Below, one piece after another: positions 33,988 through 45,684 of a stretch of DNA of 57,500 nucleotides. This DNA comes from Plesiomonas shigelloides. Lineage in GTDB: Bacteria; Pseudomonadota; Gammaproteobacteria; Enterobacterales; CAMTGL01. Numbering within the stretch: the first letter of the stretch is position 1; every line of letters starts with the position of its first letter. A program made the position numbers and the translations under genes. The stretch spans positions 3,290,001 through 3,347,500 of the forward strand of contig NZ_LT575468.1 in assembly GCF_900087055.1 (NCBI RefSeq), in the 5' to 3' direction. A model generated the notes under the pieces. It saw only the letters and a list, made by a program, of their open reading frames with translations, ran no database searches and was not told where the DNA came from.

Positions 33988-34141
33988 AACGATGGGTTCT
34001 TGATAGTGAACTCGGGGTAAGTCAATTACGATGATACTGGCGATACAAAGCATGCGGTGAGCACGCACCAGCTATCAGCAATAAGAAGAAAAGTTGCGTT
34101 TCAGCAGTAGGGATAAACTAGCATCAAATCAGAAATGCGTC

Positions 34142-34178
34142 TAGCGGTTGGTCAAATAAAATGCGCTGCCAACCGCTA
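34142..34178. repeat. Inverted repeat between trxA and rho
   Basis: tagcggttgg (34142-34151) and ccaaccgcta (34169-34178) are perfect 10-bp arms around a 17-base AT-rich loop, 14 bases past the trxA stop. No T run follows on the minus strand, so it is not a standard intrinsic terminator. It could act in mRNA stability, in Rho-dependent ending of trxA, or in rho control. Confidence 0.7.
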
Positions 34179-34191
34179 AACGTGAGGCGTA

Positions 34192-34518
34192 TTACAGGTG
34201 GGTGTCCAGGAACTCTTTCAGTTGAGTCTTAGACAGTGCGCCGACTTTGGTGGCGGCAACCGCACCGTTTTTAAACAGCAGCAGAGTCGGGATACCACGG
34301 ATACCGTATTTTGGCGCCGTGTCGGTATTCTGATCGATGTTCAGTTTCGCTACCGTTACCTTACCTTGGTACTCAGTGGCGATCTCGTCCAGAATCGGGG
34401 CGATCATTTTGCAAGGACCACACCACTCTGCCCAGAAATCCACCAGTACCGGACCGGTTGCTTTGATTACATCGTTTTCAAAGCTGCTGTCGGTCAGCTG
34501 AACAATTTTATCGCTCAT
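34192..34518 (-). CDS. trxA: Thioredoxin 1
   Basis: 108-residue thioredoxin, the main cytoplasmic disulfide reductase partnered with thioredoxin reductase. The redox site WCGPC is at residues 32-36 and the cis-proline in GIPTLLLF near 76. The ATG at 34516-34518 ([10 protein letters not shown]) is used; 16 in-frame codons before it have no support. It is divergent from rhlB. In the shared 118 bp lies a 7-bp inverted repeat, tgttggt/accaaca (34546-34568), close to a TATAAC -10 candidate. Confidence 0.97.
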   Translation of the reverse strand: MSDKIVQLTDSSFENDVIKATGPVLVDFWAEWCGPCKMIAPILDEIATEYQGKVTVAKLNIDQNTDTAPKYGIRGIPTLLLFKNGAVAATKVGALSKTQLKEFLDTHL

Positions 34519-34636
34519 CTTCCACTCCCAAGTGTTATATCGCATTGTTGGTGTAACATTGACCAACAGTTGTTATTGACTTTATTTCAATGGATACGCT
34601 TTCGTAAAGCAAGAGTTAGCTGATATTCTATCACCT

Positions 34637-35923
34637 ATGAGCAAAACACACTTAACTGAACAGAAATTCGCCGATTTCGGGTTGCATCCGGATGTCCTGC
34701 GTGCCTTGGCTCAGCAAGGGTTCCAATACTGCACACCAATCCAGGCGCTCGCACTGCCTTATTCTTTGGCAGGGCGTGACATCGCCGGTCAAGCTCAGAC
34801 GGGTACAGGAAAAACCCTGGCTTTTCTGGCATCGACCTTCCACCACTTACTGACCCACCCAGCTGCCGCTGATCGTCAGATTAACCAACCACGGGCGCTG
34901 ATCATGGCACCAACCCGTGAGCTGGCGATCCAGATCCACGCCGATGCTGAGACCTTGGCGCAGTCCACCGGTTTACGCCTTGGTTTGGCGTATGGCGGCG
35001 ACGGCTACGACAAGCAGCTCAAAACGCTGGAAGCTGGGGTTGATATCCTGATCGGTACCACCGGCCGGATTATCGATTACCAGAAACAGAATATTATCAA
35101 CATGGGTGCCATTCAGGTGATGGTTCTGGATGAAGCCGATCGGATGTTCGATCTCGGTTTTATTAAGGATATCCGTTATCTGCTGCGCCGCATGCCAAAA
35201 CCGGATCAGCGTCTCAATATGCTGTTCTCCGCCACCTTGTCATACCGCGTACGTGAGCTGGCTTTCGAGCACATGCACAATGCCGAGTATGTGGAAGTGG
35301 AGCCGGAGCAAAAAACCGGCCATCGGATCAAAGAAGAGCTGTTCTATCCGTCGAACGAAGACAAAATGCGCCTGCTGCAGACTCTACTGGAAGAAGAGTG
35401 GCCGGATCGGTGCATTATTTTCGCCAACACCAAGCATCGCTGTGAAGATATCTGGGGCCATCTGGCTGCCGATGGTCACCGCGTCGGTCTGCTGACCGGT
35501 GATGTGGCACAGAAAAAGCGCATGCGCATTCTGGATGACTTCACCCAAGGCAATCTGGACATTCTGGTGGCAACCGATGTGGCGGCCCGTGGCCTGCACA
35601 TTCCAGCCGTGACCCATGTGTTCAACTATGACCTGCCGGACGACTGCGAAGATTACGTGCACCGTATTGGCCGTACCGGCCGCGCCGGTGCCAGCGGTAA
35701 CTCTATCAGCTTCGCCTGTGAAGAGTACGCGCTGAATCTACCGGCGATCGAAACCTATATCGAGCACAGCATTCCGGTCAGCAAATATGACCCAGATGCC
35801 CTGTTGCAAGAGCTGCCGGCACCGTTTCGCCTGCACCGTCAACACCGTCCTAACAACGGTCGTGGCGGTAATACCCAGCGTCGCCCGGGCAACCGTGGCC
35901 CACGTAAACGTCATCCGGCCTGA
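34637..35923 (+). CDS. rhlB: DEAD-box ATP-dependent RNA helicase RhlB
   Basis: 428-residue DEAD-box helicase that assists RNA decay in the RNase E degradosome. In order: Q motif with FQYCTPIQ (29-36), motif I AQTGTGKT (53-60), [18 protein letters not shown], motif II LDEADRM (about 165), motif [20 protein letters not shown] and motif [12 protein letters not shown]. The C-terminal tail is basic and Asn/Gly/Arg-rich ([18 protein letters not shown]), as in RhlB. The ATG at 34637 has no clear ribosome binding site. It is divergent from trxA and 12 bases ahead of gppA, the usual enteric arrangement. Confidence 0.96.
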   Translation: MSKTHLTEQKFADFGLHPDVLRALAQQGFQYCTPIQALALPYSLAGRDIAGQAQTGTGKTLAFLASTFHHLLTHPAAADRQINQPRALIMAPTRELAIQIHADAETLAQSTGLRLGLAYGGDGYDKQLKTLEAGVDILIGTTGRIIDYQKQNIINMGAIQVMVLDEADRMFDLGFIKDIRYLLRRMPKPDQRLNMLFSATLSYRVRELAFEHMHNAEYVEVEPEQKTGHRIKEELFYPSNEDKMRLLQTLLEEEWPDRCIIFANTKHRCEDIWGHLAADGHRVGLLTGDVAQKKRMRILDDFTQGNLDILVATDVAARGLHIPAVTHVFNYDLPDDCEDYVHRIGRTGRAGASGNSISFACEEYALNLPAIETYIEHSIPVSKYDPDALLQELPAPFRLHRQHRPNNGRGGNTQRRPGNRGPRKRHPA

Positions 35924-35935
35924 GTTTGACTCTGT

Positions 35936-37459
35936 ATGATGAGTGCTGTCTCGCCTTGTTATGCCGCCATCGATTTGGGCTCCAACAGCTTCCATATGCT
36001 GGTGGTGCGCGAGGTGGCGGGGACTATCCAGACCATCGCGCGCATCAAGCGTAAGGTGCGTCTGGCGGCCGGTTTAGATCAGGATAACCGCCTGTCAGCC
36101 GAAGCCATTGAGCGCGGCTGCCAGTGTCTGGCGCTGTTTGCTGAGCGGCTACAAGATATTCCGCTGCAACACGTGCGGGTGGTCGCGACCGCGGCGCTGC
36201 GCAGTGCCTGTAACGCGGCGGAGTTTCTCGCCCCGGCGGAGCGCATTTTAGGTCACCCGATCGAGATCATTGCCGGTGAAGAAGAGGCGCGCCTGATTTA
36301 TCAAGGCGTGGCGCACACCACCGGCGGCCCAGAGCAGCGTCTGGTGGTCGATATTGGCGGCGCCAGCACTGAGCTGATTGTCGGTGCTGGGGTACAACCG
36401 CAGCAGCTGGTCAGCCTGCACATGGGCTGCGTCACCTGGCTGGAGCGCTTTTTTGCCGATCGCCGTCTGTGCGCGCGCAATTTTGCCTCCGCCGAAGCGG
36501 CCGCGCGTGACGTGCTAGCGCCAATTGCCGAACAATACCGCGCTGCGCGCTGGCAGATTTGTGTCGGCGCCTCCGGTACCGTGCAAGCCTTGCAAGAGAT
36601 TATGCAAGCACAAGGGATGGATGAACACATTACCTTGTCCAAGCTGTATCAACTGCGCGAACAGGCGATCCAGTGCTATAAGCTGGAAGAGCTGGAAATT
36701 GATGGCCTGACCCTCGACCGCGCACTGGTCTTCCCAAGCGGTTTGTCGATCCTGATTGCCATCTTTGAAACTCTTTCTATCCGTGAGATGACCTTGTCGG
36801 GCGGCGCCCTACGTGAAGGGTTGATCTACGGTATGCTCGGCTGCGTCGGCGAAGGCGATGTGCGAGCGCGCACCATGCGCGCCTTGCAGCAGCGTTACCA
36901 AATAGATACCGAACAAGCCTTGCGGGTGCGCAATACCGCCTGGCAATTGTTTGATCAGGTAGCCGATGACTGGCATTTGAGCCTGCTGAGCCGTGAGTTA
37001 CTCGGCTATGTGGCCTTGGTACACGAAATTGGGCTGGGTATCGACTACAAACGCGCCCATGAACACGCCGCCTATCTGCTGGCAAACTCCGATGTGCCAG
37101 GGTTCACCCCAGCGCAACGTAAGCTGCTGGCCGCGCTGCTGTTTAACCAACGTGAGCAGCCGGACTTAACCCGTCTAGCTGGGCAAAACGCCTTGTCAGT
37201 CAGTGATGCGCTGAAGCTGTGCCGTTTACTGCGCTTGGCGATTATTCTGGCCTCGCGTCGCCGTGACGACACCCTGCCGCAAGTGCGGTTACAGGTAAGT
37301 GGTGAGCAATTGTGCCTGTATTTACCGGCCGGTTGGTTGCATCAGCATCCACTGCGCGCCGAAGATTTGCGTCAGGAAAGTCGCTGGATGAACAATCTGC
37401 ATCTGCCTCTGTTGCTGCCGGAAGATACGCATTTTAGCAGTGGCGCTTGCTCGCATTAA
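35936..37459 (+). CDS. gppA: Guanosine pentaphosphatase / exopolyphosphatase
   Basis: 507-residue member of the Ppx/GppA family (ASKHA fold), converting pppGpp to ppGpp and able to act on polyphosphate. The N-terminal phosphate-binding loop is [14 protein letters not shown] (about 10-23); further motifs are [28 protein letters not shown] and [12 protein letters not shown]. The C-terminal part ([20 protein letters not shown] onward) is the HD-like helical domain. Context next to rhlB and the single N-terminal ASKHA unit favour GppA over Ppx. Two ATGs in a row start the frame (35936, 35939). It is co-directional with rhlB, with a terminator after it. Confidence 0.93.
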   Translation: MMSAVSPCYAAIDLGSNSFHMLVVREVAGTIQTIARIKRKVRLAAGLDQDNRLSAEAIERGCQCLALFAERLQDIPLQHVRVVATAALRSACNAAEFLAPAERILGHPIEIIAGEEEARLIYQGVAHTTGGPEQRLVVDIGGASTELIVGAGVQPQQLVSLHMGCVTWLERFFADRRLCARNFASAEAAARDVLAPIAEQYRAARWQICVGASGTVQALQEIMQAQGMDEHITLSKLYQLREQAIQCYKLEELEIDGLTLDRALVFPSGLSILIAIFETLSIREMTLSGGALREGLIYGMLGCVGEGDVRARTMRALQQRYQIDTEQALRVRNTAWQLFDQVADDWHLSLLSRELLGYVALVHEIGLGIDYKRAHEHAAYLLANSDVPGFTPAQRKLLAALLFNQREQPDLTRLAGQNALSVSDALKLCRLLRLAIILASRRRDDTLPQVRLQVSGEQLCLYLPAGWLHQHPLRAEDLRQESRWMNNLHLPLLLPEDTHFSSGACSH

Positions 37460-37509
37460 GCATCACGGTTATGAGTGCTTAGCCTTCACTGAACAGCACA
37501 ACAGACGAT

Positions 37510-37537
37510 AAAAAAGCGGCCGGTGGCCGCTTTTTTT
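37510..37537. terminator. Bidirectional terminator between gppA and hemB
   Basis: aaaaaagcggcc (37510-37521), ggt, ggccgctttttt (37525-37536) form a twelve-pair hairpin between convergent genes, with A and T runs on the two sides. Confidence 0.92.
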
Positions 37538-37593
37538 GTCCGCTGCGATAGCACGCGCAATTCGCCTCTTCGCGAACACGCACACCGCTACGC

Positions 37594-39425
<1,832 letters not shown>

Positions 39426-39528
39426 TGCTTATCCTGCCCCAGCCATTGATGCTGATGTCGTGTTCGCCCCATTGAAAGCGATAACGGTCAATACGATAAC
39501 AATCAATGCGGTAAAAATGCCCGGTTGT

Positions 39529-39553
39529 AAAAAGGCCGTCGTGATGACGGCCT
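39529..39553 (-). terminator. Terminator after tatC
   Basis: aggccgtc (39533-39540) and gacggcct (39546-39553) form an eight-pair hairpin followed by five T on the minus strand, 48 bases past the tatC stop. It separates tatABC from tatD. Confidence 0.8.
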
Positions 39554-39600
39554 CATAGGGTTGCGCTGGCAGCGCGGATGATTTCAACACGCGACTCGCC

Positions 39601-40365
39601 TCAATGGGAGGCATTAGCCTCTTCATCATCCGCCTCGCCTTCGGCGTCACGGCGCACGTAAAAACGTGAGCAGAACACCCCGAGTTCAAACAGCAAGCAC
39701 ATCGGGATCGCCAGCAAGGTCTGGGAAAACACATCCGGCGGCGTCAGTAGCATCGCGACCACAAACACGCCCACGATGATGTATGGCCGCTTCTTGCGCA
39801 GCTCATCGGCGGTGGTCACGCCACTCCAACACAACAGGACAATGGCGACCGGAATTTCAAACGCCAAGCCAAAGGCTAAAAATAGCCCCATCACAAAATC
39901 GAGATAGCTGTTGATGTCGGTGGCGATGGTCACCCCTTCCGGCGCCGTTTTGGTAAAGAAACCAAAAATCAGCGGGAACACCACATAATAGGCAAACACC
40001 ATGCCCAGATAAAACAGCGCTGAGCTGGAAACCAGCAACGGCAGGATCAAACGCCGCTCATGGCGATACAAGGCCGGCGCAATAAAGCCCCATACCTGAT
40101 ACAGCACCAAAGGAGCGGCCAGAAAGACCGATACCAATAAGGTCAGTTTGATCGGGGCGATAAACGGTGAAGCCACTTCGGTGGCAATCATGCTGGCGCC
40201 ATGCGGCATCCGCTCCACCAAGGGGGCGGACACCCACGCGTAGATATCGTTAGAGAACCACACCAGACAGAGGAAAATCACCAGAATACTGATGATGGCG
40301 CGCAGCAAACGGGTTCGCAACTCAATCAGGTGTGAGATTAAAGGCTGGGTATCTTCCACCGTCAT
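39601..40365 (-). CDS. tatC: Sec-independent (Tat) translocase subunit TatC
   Basis: 254-residue membrane protein with six helices, the twin-arginine signal receptor of the Tat exporter. Signature segments are the cytoplasmic N-terminal [42 protein letters not shown] and [14 protein letters not shown]. The C-terminal tail is acidic ([13 protein letters not shown]). The ATG overlaps the tatB stop as ATGA (40362-40365). Confidence 0.97.
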   Translation of the reverse strand: MTVEDTQPLISHLIELRTRLLRAIISILVIFLCLVWFSNDIYAWVSAPLVERMPHGASMIATEVASPFIAPIKLTLLVSVFLAAPLVLYQVWGFIAPALYRHERRLILPLLVSSSALFYLGMVFAYYVVFPLIFGFFTKTAPEGVTIATDINSYLDFVMGLFLAFGLAFEIPVAIVLLCWSGVTTADELRKKRPYIIVGVFVVAMLLTPPDVFSQTLLAIPMCLLFELGVFCSRFYVRRDAEGEADDEEANASH

Positions 40366-40958
40366 GCCGGATCCCTCTTGTTATCACTCTGCAATGCAGG
40401 CTGAGCGGACGTAGACTTCGCTACCGCAGGCTCAACCGGTACCGCTACCGGCTCAGCGGAGGTCAACGGTTCATGCAAACCGGCCACCAGCAGCGGATGA
40501 TCGCCCTCATCTTCTTCCTGCTCGGCCAATTCCGCGGCATTCGGTTGCAACGCGGCGCTCGCCGTTGACGCAAGGCTATCCGAAGTGGCCGTAGTCACGT
40601 CGGCAGCCGCCGACGCCGTGGCGTCACTGGCCGTAGCTGGCTCTGGCGAAGCCGCGGTTGGGCTGTTGGCATACGGACGCTGCACTGAGGCCGCCGCTTC
40701 TTTGAGCTCGCGCAGTGACGCATCGACCTCGGGAGCCAGATCCTTGAGGTTCATCTGCTCGGCTTTTTTCAGGTTCTCCTGCATCTCTTGCAGTTTGAGC
40801 TCCTGATTCAGTTCGTTCTGTACTGATGCCGCCATAGCACGGAAGGTACGTACCCAGCGCGCCACGGTGCGAACCGCGACCGGCAAGCGCTCAGGGCCGA
40901 GCACCACCAGACCGATCACCGCAATCAGTACCAGCTCCCAGAAACCGATATCAAACAC
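40362..40958 (-). CDS. tatB: Tat translocase subunit TatB
   Basis: 198-residue TatB with one N-terminal membrane helix ([22 protein letters not shown]), the hinge Gly-Pro and an amphipathic helix, followed by a long Ala/Thr/Ser/Glu-rich tail. The tail is longer than in E. coli (171 residues) and low in complexity. Translation starts at GTG (40956-40958) after AGGTG, three bases past the tatA stop. TatB joins TatC in signal-peptide recognition. Confidence 0.95.
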   Translation of the reverse strand: MFDIGFWELVLIAVIGLVVLGPERLPVAVRTVARWVRTFRAMAASVQNELNQELKLQEMQENLKKAEQMNLKDLAPEVDASLRELKEAAASVQRPYANSPTAASPEPATASDATASAAADVTTATSDSLASTASAALQPNAAELAEQEEDEGDHPLLVAGLHEPLTSAEPVAVPVEPAVAKSTSAQPALQSDNKRDPA

Positions 40959-40961
40959 AGC

Positions 40962-41243
40962 TTACACCTGCTCTTTGTTATTCTGGTTGCTCTGGCTCTT
41001 GTCGGCTGGCTCAGCGCTCTGGCTCTGATCGGCGATTTTCGGGTTAAAGTCAGCATCGGCCGCGTTATCAGACTGTGCTGGCTGTTGTGGTTTAGTCGGT
41101 TGCTCATCAGGATTGAGGGCTTTTTTGAAATCGCGCACCGCACCGCCCAGATCACCACCGATATTGCGCAGTTTCTTGGTGCCGAACAACAGCACTACGA
41201 TCACCGCAATAATGAGTAATTGCCAAATACTGATCCCACCCAT
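40962..41243 (-). CDS. tatA: Tat translocase subunit TatA
   Basis: 93-residue pore-forming TatA. It has the N-terminal helix [18 protein letters not shown], then [22 protein letters not shown] as hinge and amphipathic helix, then a Gln/Asn/Asp-rich tail. It is the first tat gene. The 81-bp gap from ubiB could hold a promoter and contains a 10-bp palindrome, cggtataccg, near 41262. Confidence 0.96.
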   Translation of the reverse strand: MGGISIWQLLIIAVIVVLLFGTKKLRNIGGDLGGAVRDFKKALNPDEQPTKPQQPAQSDNAADADFNPKIADQSQSAEPADKSQSNQNNKEQV

Positions 41244-41324
41244 TTCTCTATACCTCGTCGTTAACGGTATACCGCAGTTACGGTATGTTCACACAATTCA
41301 ATATGACGTCATGTCATCCGAAAA

Positions 41325-42956
41325 TCAGGACTGACGCAGCCAGCCGGCAACCCAGCACACCACGCCGCCCAGTAACAAACCGGCCGGCCACCAAGCTATC
41401 TGATTGACCTCAACGATCACCGCAGATAACACCAAGGTCGCACCGACGGTCAGCAAATAGCGCGACTGCGATCCGCGCTGATTGCGCTTATCCAGTTGCT
41501 GACTGAGTAGCATGATTTGCTGGCTCAGTTGCCGCTGCTGACGCAGCGAATCGTAAACTAACTCTGGCAATTCCGGCAGTTTTTCTGCCCAGAACGGTGC
41601 CTTTTCCTTACAGGCTTTCACTAACGCCTGTAGCCCGACCTGCTCACGCATCCAGCTTTCCAAAAACGGCTTCGCGGTGCTCCACAAATCCAGCTGCGGG
41701 TACAATTGTCGCCCAAGGCCTTCCACATATAACAGGGTTTTTTGTAACAAGACCAGCTGCGGTTGTACTTCCATATTAAAACGGCGCGCGGTGTTAAACA
41801 GATTGAGCAGAACATGACCGAAGGAGATTTGATCCAACGGTTTTTCAAAAATCGGCTCACACACCGTGCGGATCGCAAACTCGAACTCTTCGACATTGGT
41901 ATCCGGCGGCACCCAGCCGGAATCCACATGCAGCTCGGCCACTTTGCGATAATCGCGATTAAAAAAGGCGATAAAGTTACCGGCCAAATAGCGTTTATCT
42001 TCGCGATTCAATGACCCGACAATGCCGCAATCAATGCCGATATATTGCGGGTTTTCCGGATGCTCACGGCTGACAAAAATGTTGCCGGGGTGCATGTCAG
42101 CATGGAAAAAGCTGTCACGAAACACTTGGGTGAAAAAGACCTGCACGCCCCGCTCAGCCAACAGTTTCATGTCGGTGCCGTTGGCTTTGAGCGCCGCCAC
42201 ATCGGACACCGGTATGCCGTAGATGCGCTCCATCACCAGCAGATTTTCACGGCAATAATCGGTGTACATCTCAGGGACATACAGCATCGGACTGCCGGTA
42301 AAATTGCGCCGCAGTTGGATGGCGTTCGCCGCCTCGCGCATCAGATTCAGCTCATCGAGCAGGGTCTTTTCATACTCGCGCACCACTTCCACCGGACGCA
42401 ATCGGCGACCATCGGGCAGCAAGCGTGGCAAGGTACGTGCTAAACGGTACATTAAGCGCACATCGGCGCGGATCACCGGCAGAATATCCGGCCGGATCAC
42501 TTTGAGTACCACTTCCTGCCCGTTTTCTTTCAACCGCGCGGTATGCACCTGCGCAATCGAGGCCGAGGCGAGAGCTTGCGGGTTAAAATCATCAAACAGG
42601 GTTTCCAGCGGTACGCCTAGCGCTGCTTCAATTTGGCTGCGCGCCAACTCACCGTCAAACGGGGCGACTTGATCTTGCAATAAGGCCAGCTGATCGGCGA
42701 TGTGTGGCGGAAACAGATCGCGCCGGGTTGATAACATCTGACCGAATTTGATCCACACCGGCCCTAACTCTTGCAGCGCCAAACGTAGACGCATGCCGAG
42801 TGGCTTTTCCGCGTGCTGCGGACGGATCCAGAAAATCGCGCGACGAGCAACGCGCAGCGGCAAGGTCAGCCGGATTGGCGGCAACAGCTCATCCAATCCA
42901 TAGCTGAGAAAAACTTGAGTGATGCGGTACAGGCGGCGCAATTCAGCAGGCGTCAT
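41325..42956 (-). CDS. ubiB: Ubiquinone biosynthesis ATPase UbiB
   Basis: 543-residue atypical kinase-like protein of the ABC1/ADCK/UbiB family needed for aerobic ubiquinone synthesis. The family KxGQ motif is in [19 protein letters not shown]. Further marks are the Ala-rich loop region [22 protein letters not shown] with the kinase-like lysine, [13 protein letters not shown] and [10 protein letters not shown]. Two C-terminal hydrophobic helices (about 500-540) anchor it in the membrane. The ATG at 42954-42956 overlaps the ubiJ stop as ATGA; 38 codons upstream in frame are rejected. Confidence 0.96.
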   Translation of the reverse strand: MTPAELRRLYRITQVFLSYGLDELLPPIRLTLPLRVARRAIFWIRPQHAEKPLGMRLRLALQELGPVWIKFGQMLSTRRDLFPPHIADQLALLQDQVAPFDGELARSQIEAALGVPLETLFDDFNPQALASASIAQVHTARLKENGQEVVLKVIRPDILPVIRADVRLMYRLARTLPRLLPDGRRLRPVEVVREYEKTLLDELNLMREAANAIQLRRNFTGSPMLYVPEMYTDYCRENLLVMERIYGIPVSDVAALKANGTDMKLLAERGVQVFFTQVFRDSFFHADMHPGNIFVSREHPENPQYIGIDCGIVGSLNREDKRYLAGNFIAFFNRDYRKVAELHVDSGWVPPDTNVEEFEFAIRTVCEPIFEKPLDQISFGHVLLNLFNTARRFNMEVQPQLVLLQKTLLYVEGLGRQLYPQLDLWSTAKPFLESWMREQVGLQALVKACKEKAPFWAEKLPELPELVYDSLRQQRQLSQQIMLLSQQLDKRNQRGSQSRYLLTVGATLVLSAVIVEVNQIAWWPAGLLLGGVVCWVAGWLRQS

Positions 42957-43564
42957 GCCGAGGTCTCCAGACGCTGCAAGCGGCGCTCTAAACGCGTCAG
43001 CTGCGTCGCCAACTCTTCCACCTGATCGGCAAAGTAGGCCACTTCCAAGGCTTCCGGTGCCAAGCGCCACTCCTCGGTTACCACCTCACCGAGATAAGCC
43101 AGATTTCGAGCATGCTGACGCTGCACGCCTGCCACGGTGCCTTGCACCAAACGGCTGACACCGTGCGCCACCAGATCGCCGGTATAAGGCGCCAGCAACT
43201 CGGCCGGATCCCAGCCGAGCGCTTCCATCAGTGCCACAAAATGCTGCAGCACCTGAATATCGCCCTGCACATCCAGCGCTTGTTCGCGGATCAAACGGGT
43301 GACCTGTGAGCGGTCACGCAGCTCAGGTAACACCAGTACGCCGGTGCGGACACGGCAATCCGCCTCATCTTCCCAAGCCGCCAGCACATCAATCCGATTC
43401 GAAAACACAAACACCAGCGGTGCCGGTAATTCCCGTAACTGCAACGCCAAGACTTTGCCGCGCAGTCGGGGCAGTTTGTTTTTCGCTTCGGCATTTTTTG
43501 CCAGCAGGGCATTCAGTGCGGTTTCCAGAACACCGGTAACCAAAGGGAGCAGAGGCATCATCAT
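42953..43564 (-). CDS. ubiJ: Ubiquinone biosynthesis accessory factor UbiJ
   Basis: 203-residue protein with an N-terminal SCP2-like sterol-carrier fold and a C-terminal coiled coil ([20 protein letters not shown]). It matches UbiJ (YigP), which binds ubiquinone intermediates for the late hydroxylation and methylation complex. The order ubiE-ubiJ-ubiB is the same as in E. coli. Three ATG codons in a row begin the frame; aagg directly abuts the first, so the third (43556-43558) has the best spacing. Confidence 0.93.
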   Translation of the reverse strand: MMMPLLPLVTGVLETALNALLAKNAEAKNKLPRLRGKVLALQLRELPAPLVFVFSNRIDVLAAWEDEADCRVRTGVLVLPELRDRSQVTRLIREQALDVQGDIQVLQHFVALMEALGWDPAELLAPYTGDLVAHGVSRLVQGTVAGVQRQHARNLAYLGEVVTEEWRLAPEALEVAYFADQVEELATQLTRLERRLQRLETSA

Positions 43565-43584
43565 CCTTAGTGTTGAGCAAGCCG

Positions 43585-44340
43585 TTAAAACTTATACCCG
43601 CGGTGCAAAGCCACGATGCCGCCAGTCAGGTTGTAGTAACTCACCTGTTCAAAGCCAACCTCTTCCATCATGCCTTTAAGCACGTCCTGTGCCGGATGCA
43701 TGCGAATGGACTCAGCCAGATAGCGGTAACTTTCGCTGTCGTTAGCCACCACTTCGCCGATTCTCGGCAAAATGCGGAAGGAATAGGTATCGTACACCTT
43801 ACCCAGCAGCTCGATCGTCGGCTTGGAAAACTCCAGCACCAACAGACGACCACCCGGTTTTAATACCCGGAACATCGATTTTAAGGCTTTTTCTTTCTCG
43901 GTGACGTTACGCAGGCCAAACCCGATGGTAATACAATCAAAATAATTGTCGGGGAACGGCAAAGCTTCCGCGTTCGCTTGTACGTAACTGACATTGCCAA
44001 CCACGCCCAGATCGCGCAATTTGGCACGACCCACCTTAAGCATGGAATCATTAATATCGGCCAGCACCACTTCACCGCTATCGCCCACTAAACGAGAGAA
44101 TTTAGCGGTCAAATCGCCGGTGCCTCCGGCCAGATCCAGTACCCGCTGTCCACGGCGCACCCCACTGCAATCGATGGTAAAGCGCTTCCACAAACGGTGA
44201 ATACCGAATGACATCAAGTCATTCATCAAATCGTATTTGCCGGCGACGGAATGAAAAACCTCAGCCACCATCCCGGCTTTCTCGTCCTTGGCTACGGTGC
44301 GAAAACCAAAGTGAGTGGTTTCCTGCAACTGATCAACCAT
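43585..44340 (-). CDS. ubiE: Ubiquinone/menaquinone C-methyltransferase
   Basis: 251-residue SAM-dependent methyltransferase for the C-methylation steps of ubiquinone and demethylmenaquinone. The SAM site [16 protein letters not shown] is near residue 70, followed by [25 protein letters not shown] and GFGLRNVT. Length equals E. coli UbiE and the termini ([13 protein letters not shown] and VALHRGYKF) match. It is first in the ubiE-ubiJ-ubiB set. The ribosome binding site is weak. Confidence 0.97.
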   Translation of the reverse strand: MVDQLQETTHFGFRTVAKDEKAGMVAEVFHSVAGKYDLMNDLMSFGIHRLWKRFTIDCSGVRRGQRVLDLAGGTGDLTAKFSRLVGDSGEVVLADINDSMLKVGRAKLRDLGVVGNVSYVQANAEALPFPDNYFDCITIGFGLRNVTEKEKALKSMFRVLKPGGRLLVLEFSKPTIELLGKVYDTYSFRILPRIGEVVANDSESYRYLAESIRMHPAQDVLKGMMEEVGFEQVSYYNLTGGIVALHRGYKF

Positions 44341-45026
44341 GTCTACTGCTGCCTTTGCCTGAATGAAATATGTGCATGCCAGTGTACCGCAAGGCGTTGG
44401 CCGTCACCAACAAGGAAAGAGAAACAAACGTCCGATTAATCCGGCAATTTATCCCGCCAGTGGATTGCACTAGCCCACGGCGATTTAACCAGACGCCTTG
44501 TCAGCGCATTAATTAAATGCCACAGCGTAACGCTGAATTAAATAGCCCGAAAGGTGTAAAAATCTCCGTCATATCCCATAACGGAAAAATAATGCACGAT
44601 GGCGATTGCGCCGAGCCATAACCTGCGCAACAGGGTTGATAATCAATAAGAAACCCATCGCCCAGACACAATACGAGGGAGCGATACGAGAGAACAATAC
44701 GAAGAAACAATATGAGGGAACAATAAACACGGCATTACAGAGAACGGCCACGCACGATTAAAGCCAAAGACAGGTCGCACGAAAAGAACGCGCGAAAAGA
44801 AAAGGGGCAATACACATCGGCCGACAATAAATGCCAACAGCCTGTGCTAATTATGGCGATCACGGTTGTTGATGCTCACGGCGAGCTCGCGCATTAAGCA
44901 AAATAACTGCGGCAACCGCCCAACAGGGAGGTCGATTGATGATTGGCTATCACGCCAAGCGTTACTGGCCTGAGGCGGCAGCGCCGAGGTCAGCTGCCGC
45001 GCTATTCGCGCCGAACGCGAAGGGGA
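44341..45026. other. Gene-poor stretch between ubiE and the H-NS-like gene
   Basis: The stretch is 686 bp without a convincing gene. The first 100 bp should hold the ubiE promoter (minus). A 13-bp palindrome cagcgt-a-acgctg is at 44523-44535, flanked by direct copies of aattaaat. Thirteen-base tandem repeats lie at 44669-44725. Sequence from 44640 to 44830 is strongly purine-biased on the plus strand. An 8-bp inverted repeat gcggcagc/gctgccgc is at 44975-45000, past the stop of the next gene but without a T run. Short minus-strand frames of 60-65 codons across the tandem repeats have no ribosome binding site and look accidental. Confidence 0.6.
44669..44725. repeat. Imperfect 13-bp tandem repeats
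   Basis: Four adjoining 13-base units are caatacgagggag, cgatacgagagaa, caatacgaagaaa and caatatgagggaa, followed by a partial caata. The period is exact and changes are substitutions only. Units of 13 do not keep reading frame, which argues against coding. Confidence 0.85.
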
Positions 45027-45302
45027 TCAGGACTCCAACAAATCCTGTGGATTAATACCTTCGGCGGCCATCGCGCGTAGGATCTGCTGCTTACGCTCTT
45101 CACGCTTTTCTTCAATCACCGCACTGACCTGATGCACCAGATCGCGCAGCTCTTTAATATCCACGTGACGCGCAGCCGAGCGGATCCGCTCAGGGCTTTG
45201 ATGACACAGTTCTTTTAACACACGACCAAACATGACTTTCTCTGGAGAGTCCTCCAGTTGATTCATAATTTTGGCCATTTCAAATGTAGTGAACGACGAC
45301 AT
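45027..45302 (-). CDS. Small protein resembling the H-NS oligomerisation domain, without DNA-binding domain
   Basis: 91-residue, charged, helical protein. Residues 28-90 align by eye with the H-NS N-terminal domain. VLKEL is followed by IRSAARHVDIKELRDLV and AVIEEKREERKQQ, as H-NS has ALKIL, then IRTLRAQARE, TLEEMLEKL and VVVNERREEE. The end AAEGINPQDLLES resembles ADGIDPNELLNS at the end of the H-NS dimer/oligomer region. The protein stops there. No linker and no QGRTP-type DNA-binding motif follow in any minus-strand frame over the next 200 bp. Residues 1-27 are unlike H-NS. The ATG at 45300-45302 follows agaag. It may be an H-NS antagonist or partner; the family call is tentative, the open frame itself fairly safe. 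Confidence 0.6.
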   Translation of the reverse strand: MSSFTTFEMAKIMNQLEDSPEKVMFGRVLKELCHQSPERIRSAARHVDIKELRDLVHQVSAVIEEKREERKQQILRAMAAEGINPQDLLES

Positions 45303-45626
45303 AGTTCTTCTTCTATAAATAATAAAATTAGATATACACCGGCAGGACAAATTACGCCGGAGAATTTATTACCATCATAAATGGCTAAGAGCGTATCCCA
45401 GTAGGCATAATGGCATGGCCCATTTCGTGACCCATTTTTAGTATAGGCAAGGTGCAAAAACTCGTGCGTAGCGTACAGTGCGTACGTAACGTACGTGAAG
45501 ATTTCGAACAAGTGCCCAAGGCTCACCGAACAGCGAAATAGCCCTAATGGGATAGGCTCTGTGTATCCCGCAGGACAGGGACACTGAATAAGGCCAACTG
45601 ATATTTAAGCATACGCATTTTGACGA
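45303..45626. other. Non-coding stretch upstream of the H-NS-like gene
   Basis: About 320 bp without a supported gene. It should hold the promoter of the small H-NS-like gene in the AT-rich part near 45303-45380. Around 45464-45497 there is a run of cgta-containing units with a 15-bp palindrome (listed separately). Minus-strand frames of 71-87 codons crossing it lack a ribosome binding site and recognisable sequence. Confidence 0.5.
45481..45495. repeat. 15-bp cgtacgt palindrome
   Basis: cgtacgt-a-acgtacg is a perfect inverted repeat around one base. It is preceded from 45464 by further cgta units (gtgcgtagcgtacagtg), giving a locally repetitive, regulator-site-like cluster. Confidence 0.7.
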
Positions 45627-45651
45627 AAAAAAGCCTGCTTGAATAGCAGGC
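45627..45651 (-). terminator. Terminator of the Bcr/CflA-type exporter gene
   Basis: gcctgct (45633-45639) and agcaggc (45645-45651) form a seven-pair hairpin followed on the minus strand by seven T (45626-45632 as A on plus), 34 bases past the stop codon. Confidence 0.85.
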
Positions 45652-45684
45652 AAAGCCTCGTTGTCGTCAGTTTTTTTATTTATT

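Noticed and set aside
33988-34068. 27-codon in-frame extension of rho
   Set aside because: Homology and exact E. coli length start at the ATG at 33985-33987; the extension lacks a ribosome binding site and resembles leader sequence.
39429-39734. 101-codon frame with a hydrophobic C-terminus between tatC and tatD
   Set aside because: Most of it is antiparallel-frame overlap with tatC and with the tatC terminator; the hydrophobic run alone is weak evidence.
44669-44725. Possible CRISPR-like or iteron array
   Set aside because: The 13-bp units are directly adjoining with no spacers, only four in number, and no cas or replication gene is nearby.
44513-44837. Minus-strand open frames of 60-65 codons across the 13-bp tandem repeats
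   Set aside because: They overlap each other in different frames, repeat units of 13 do not preserve frame, and there are no ribosome binding sites.
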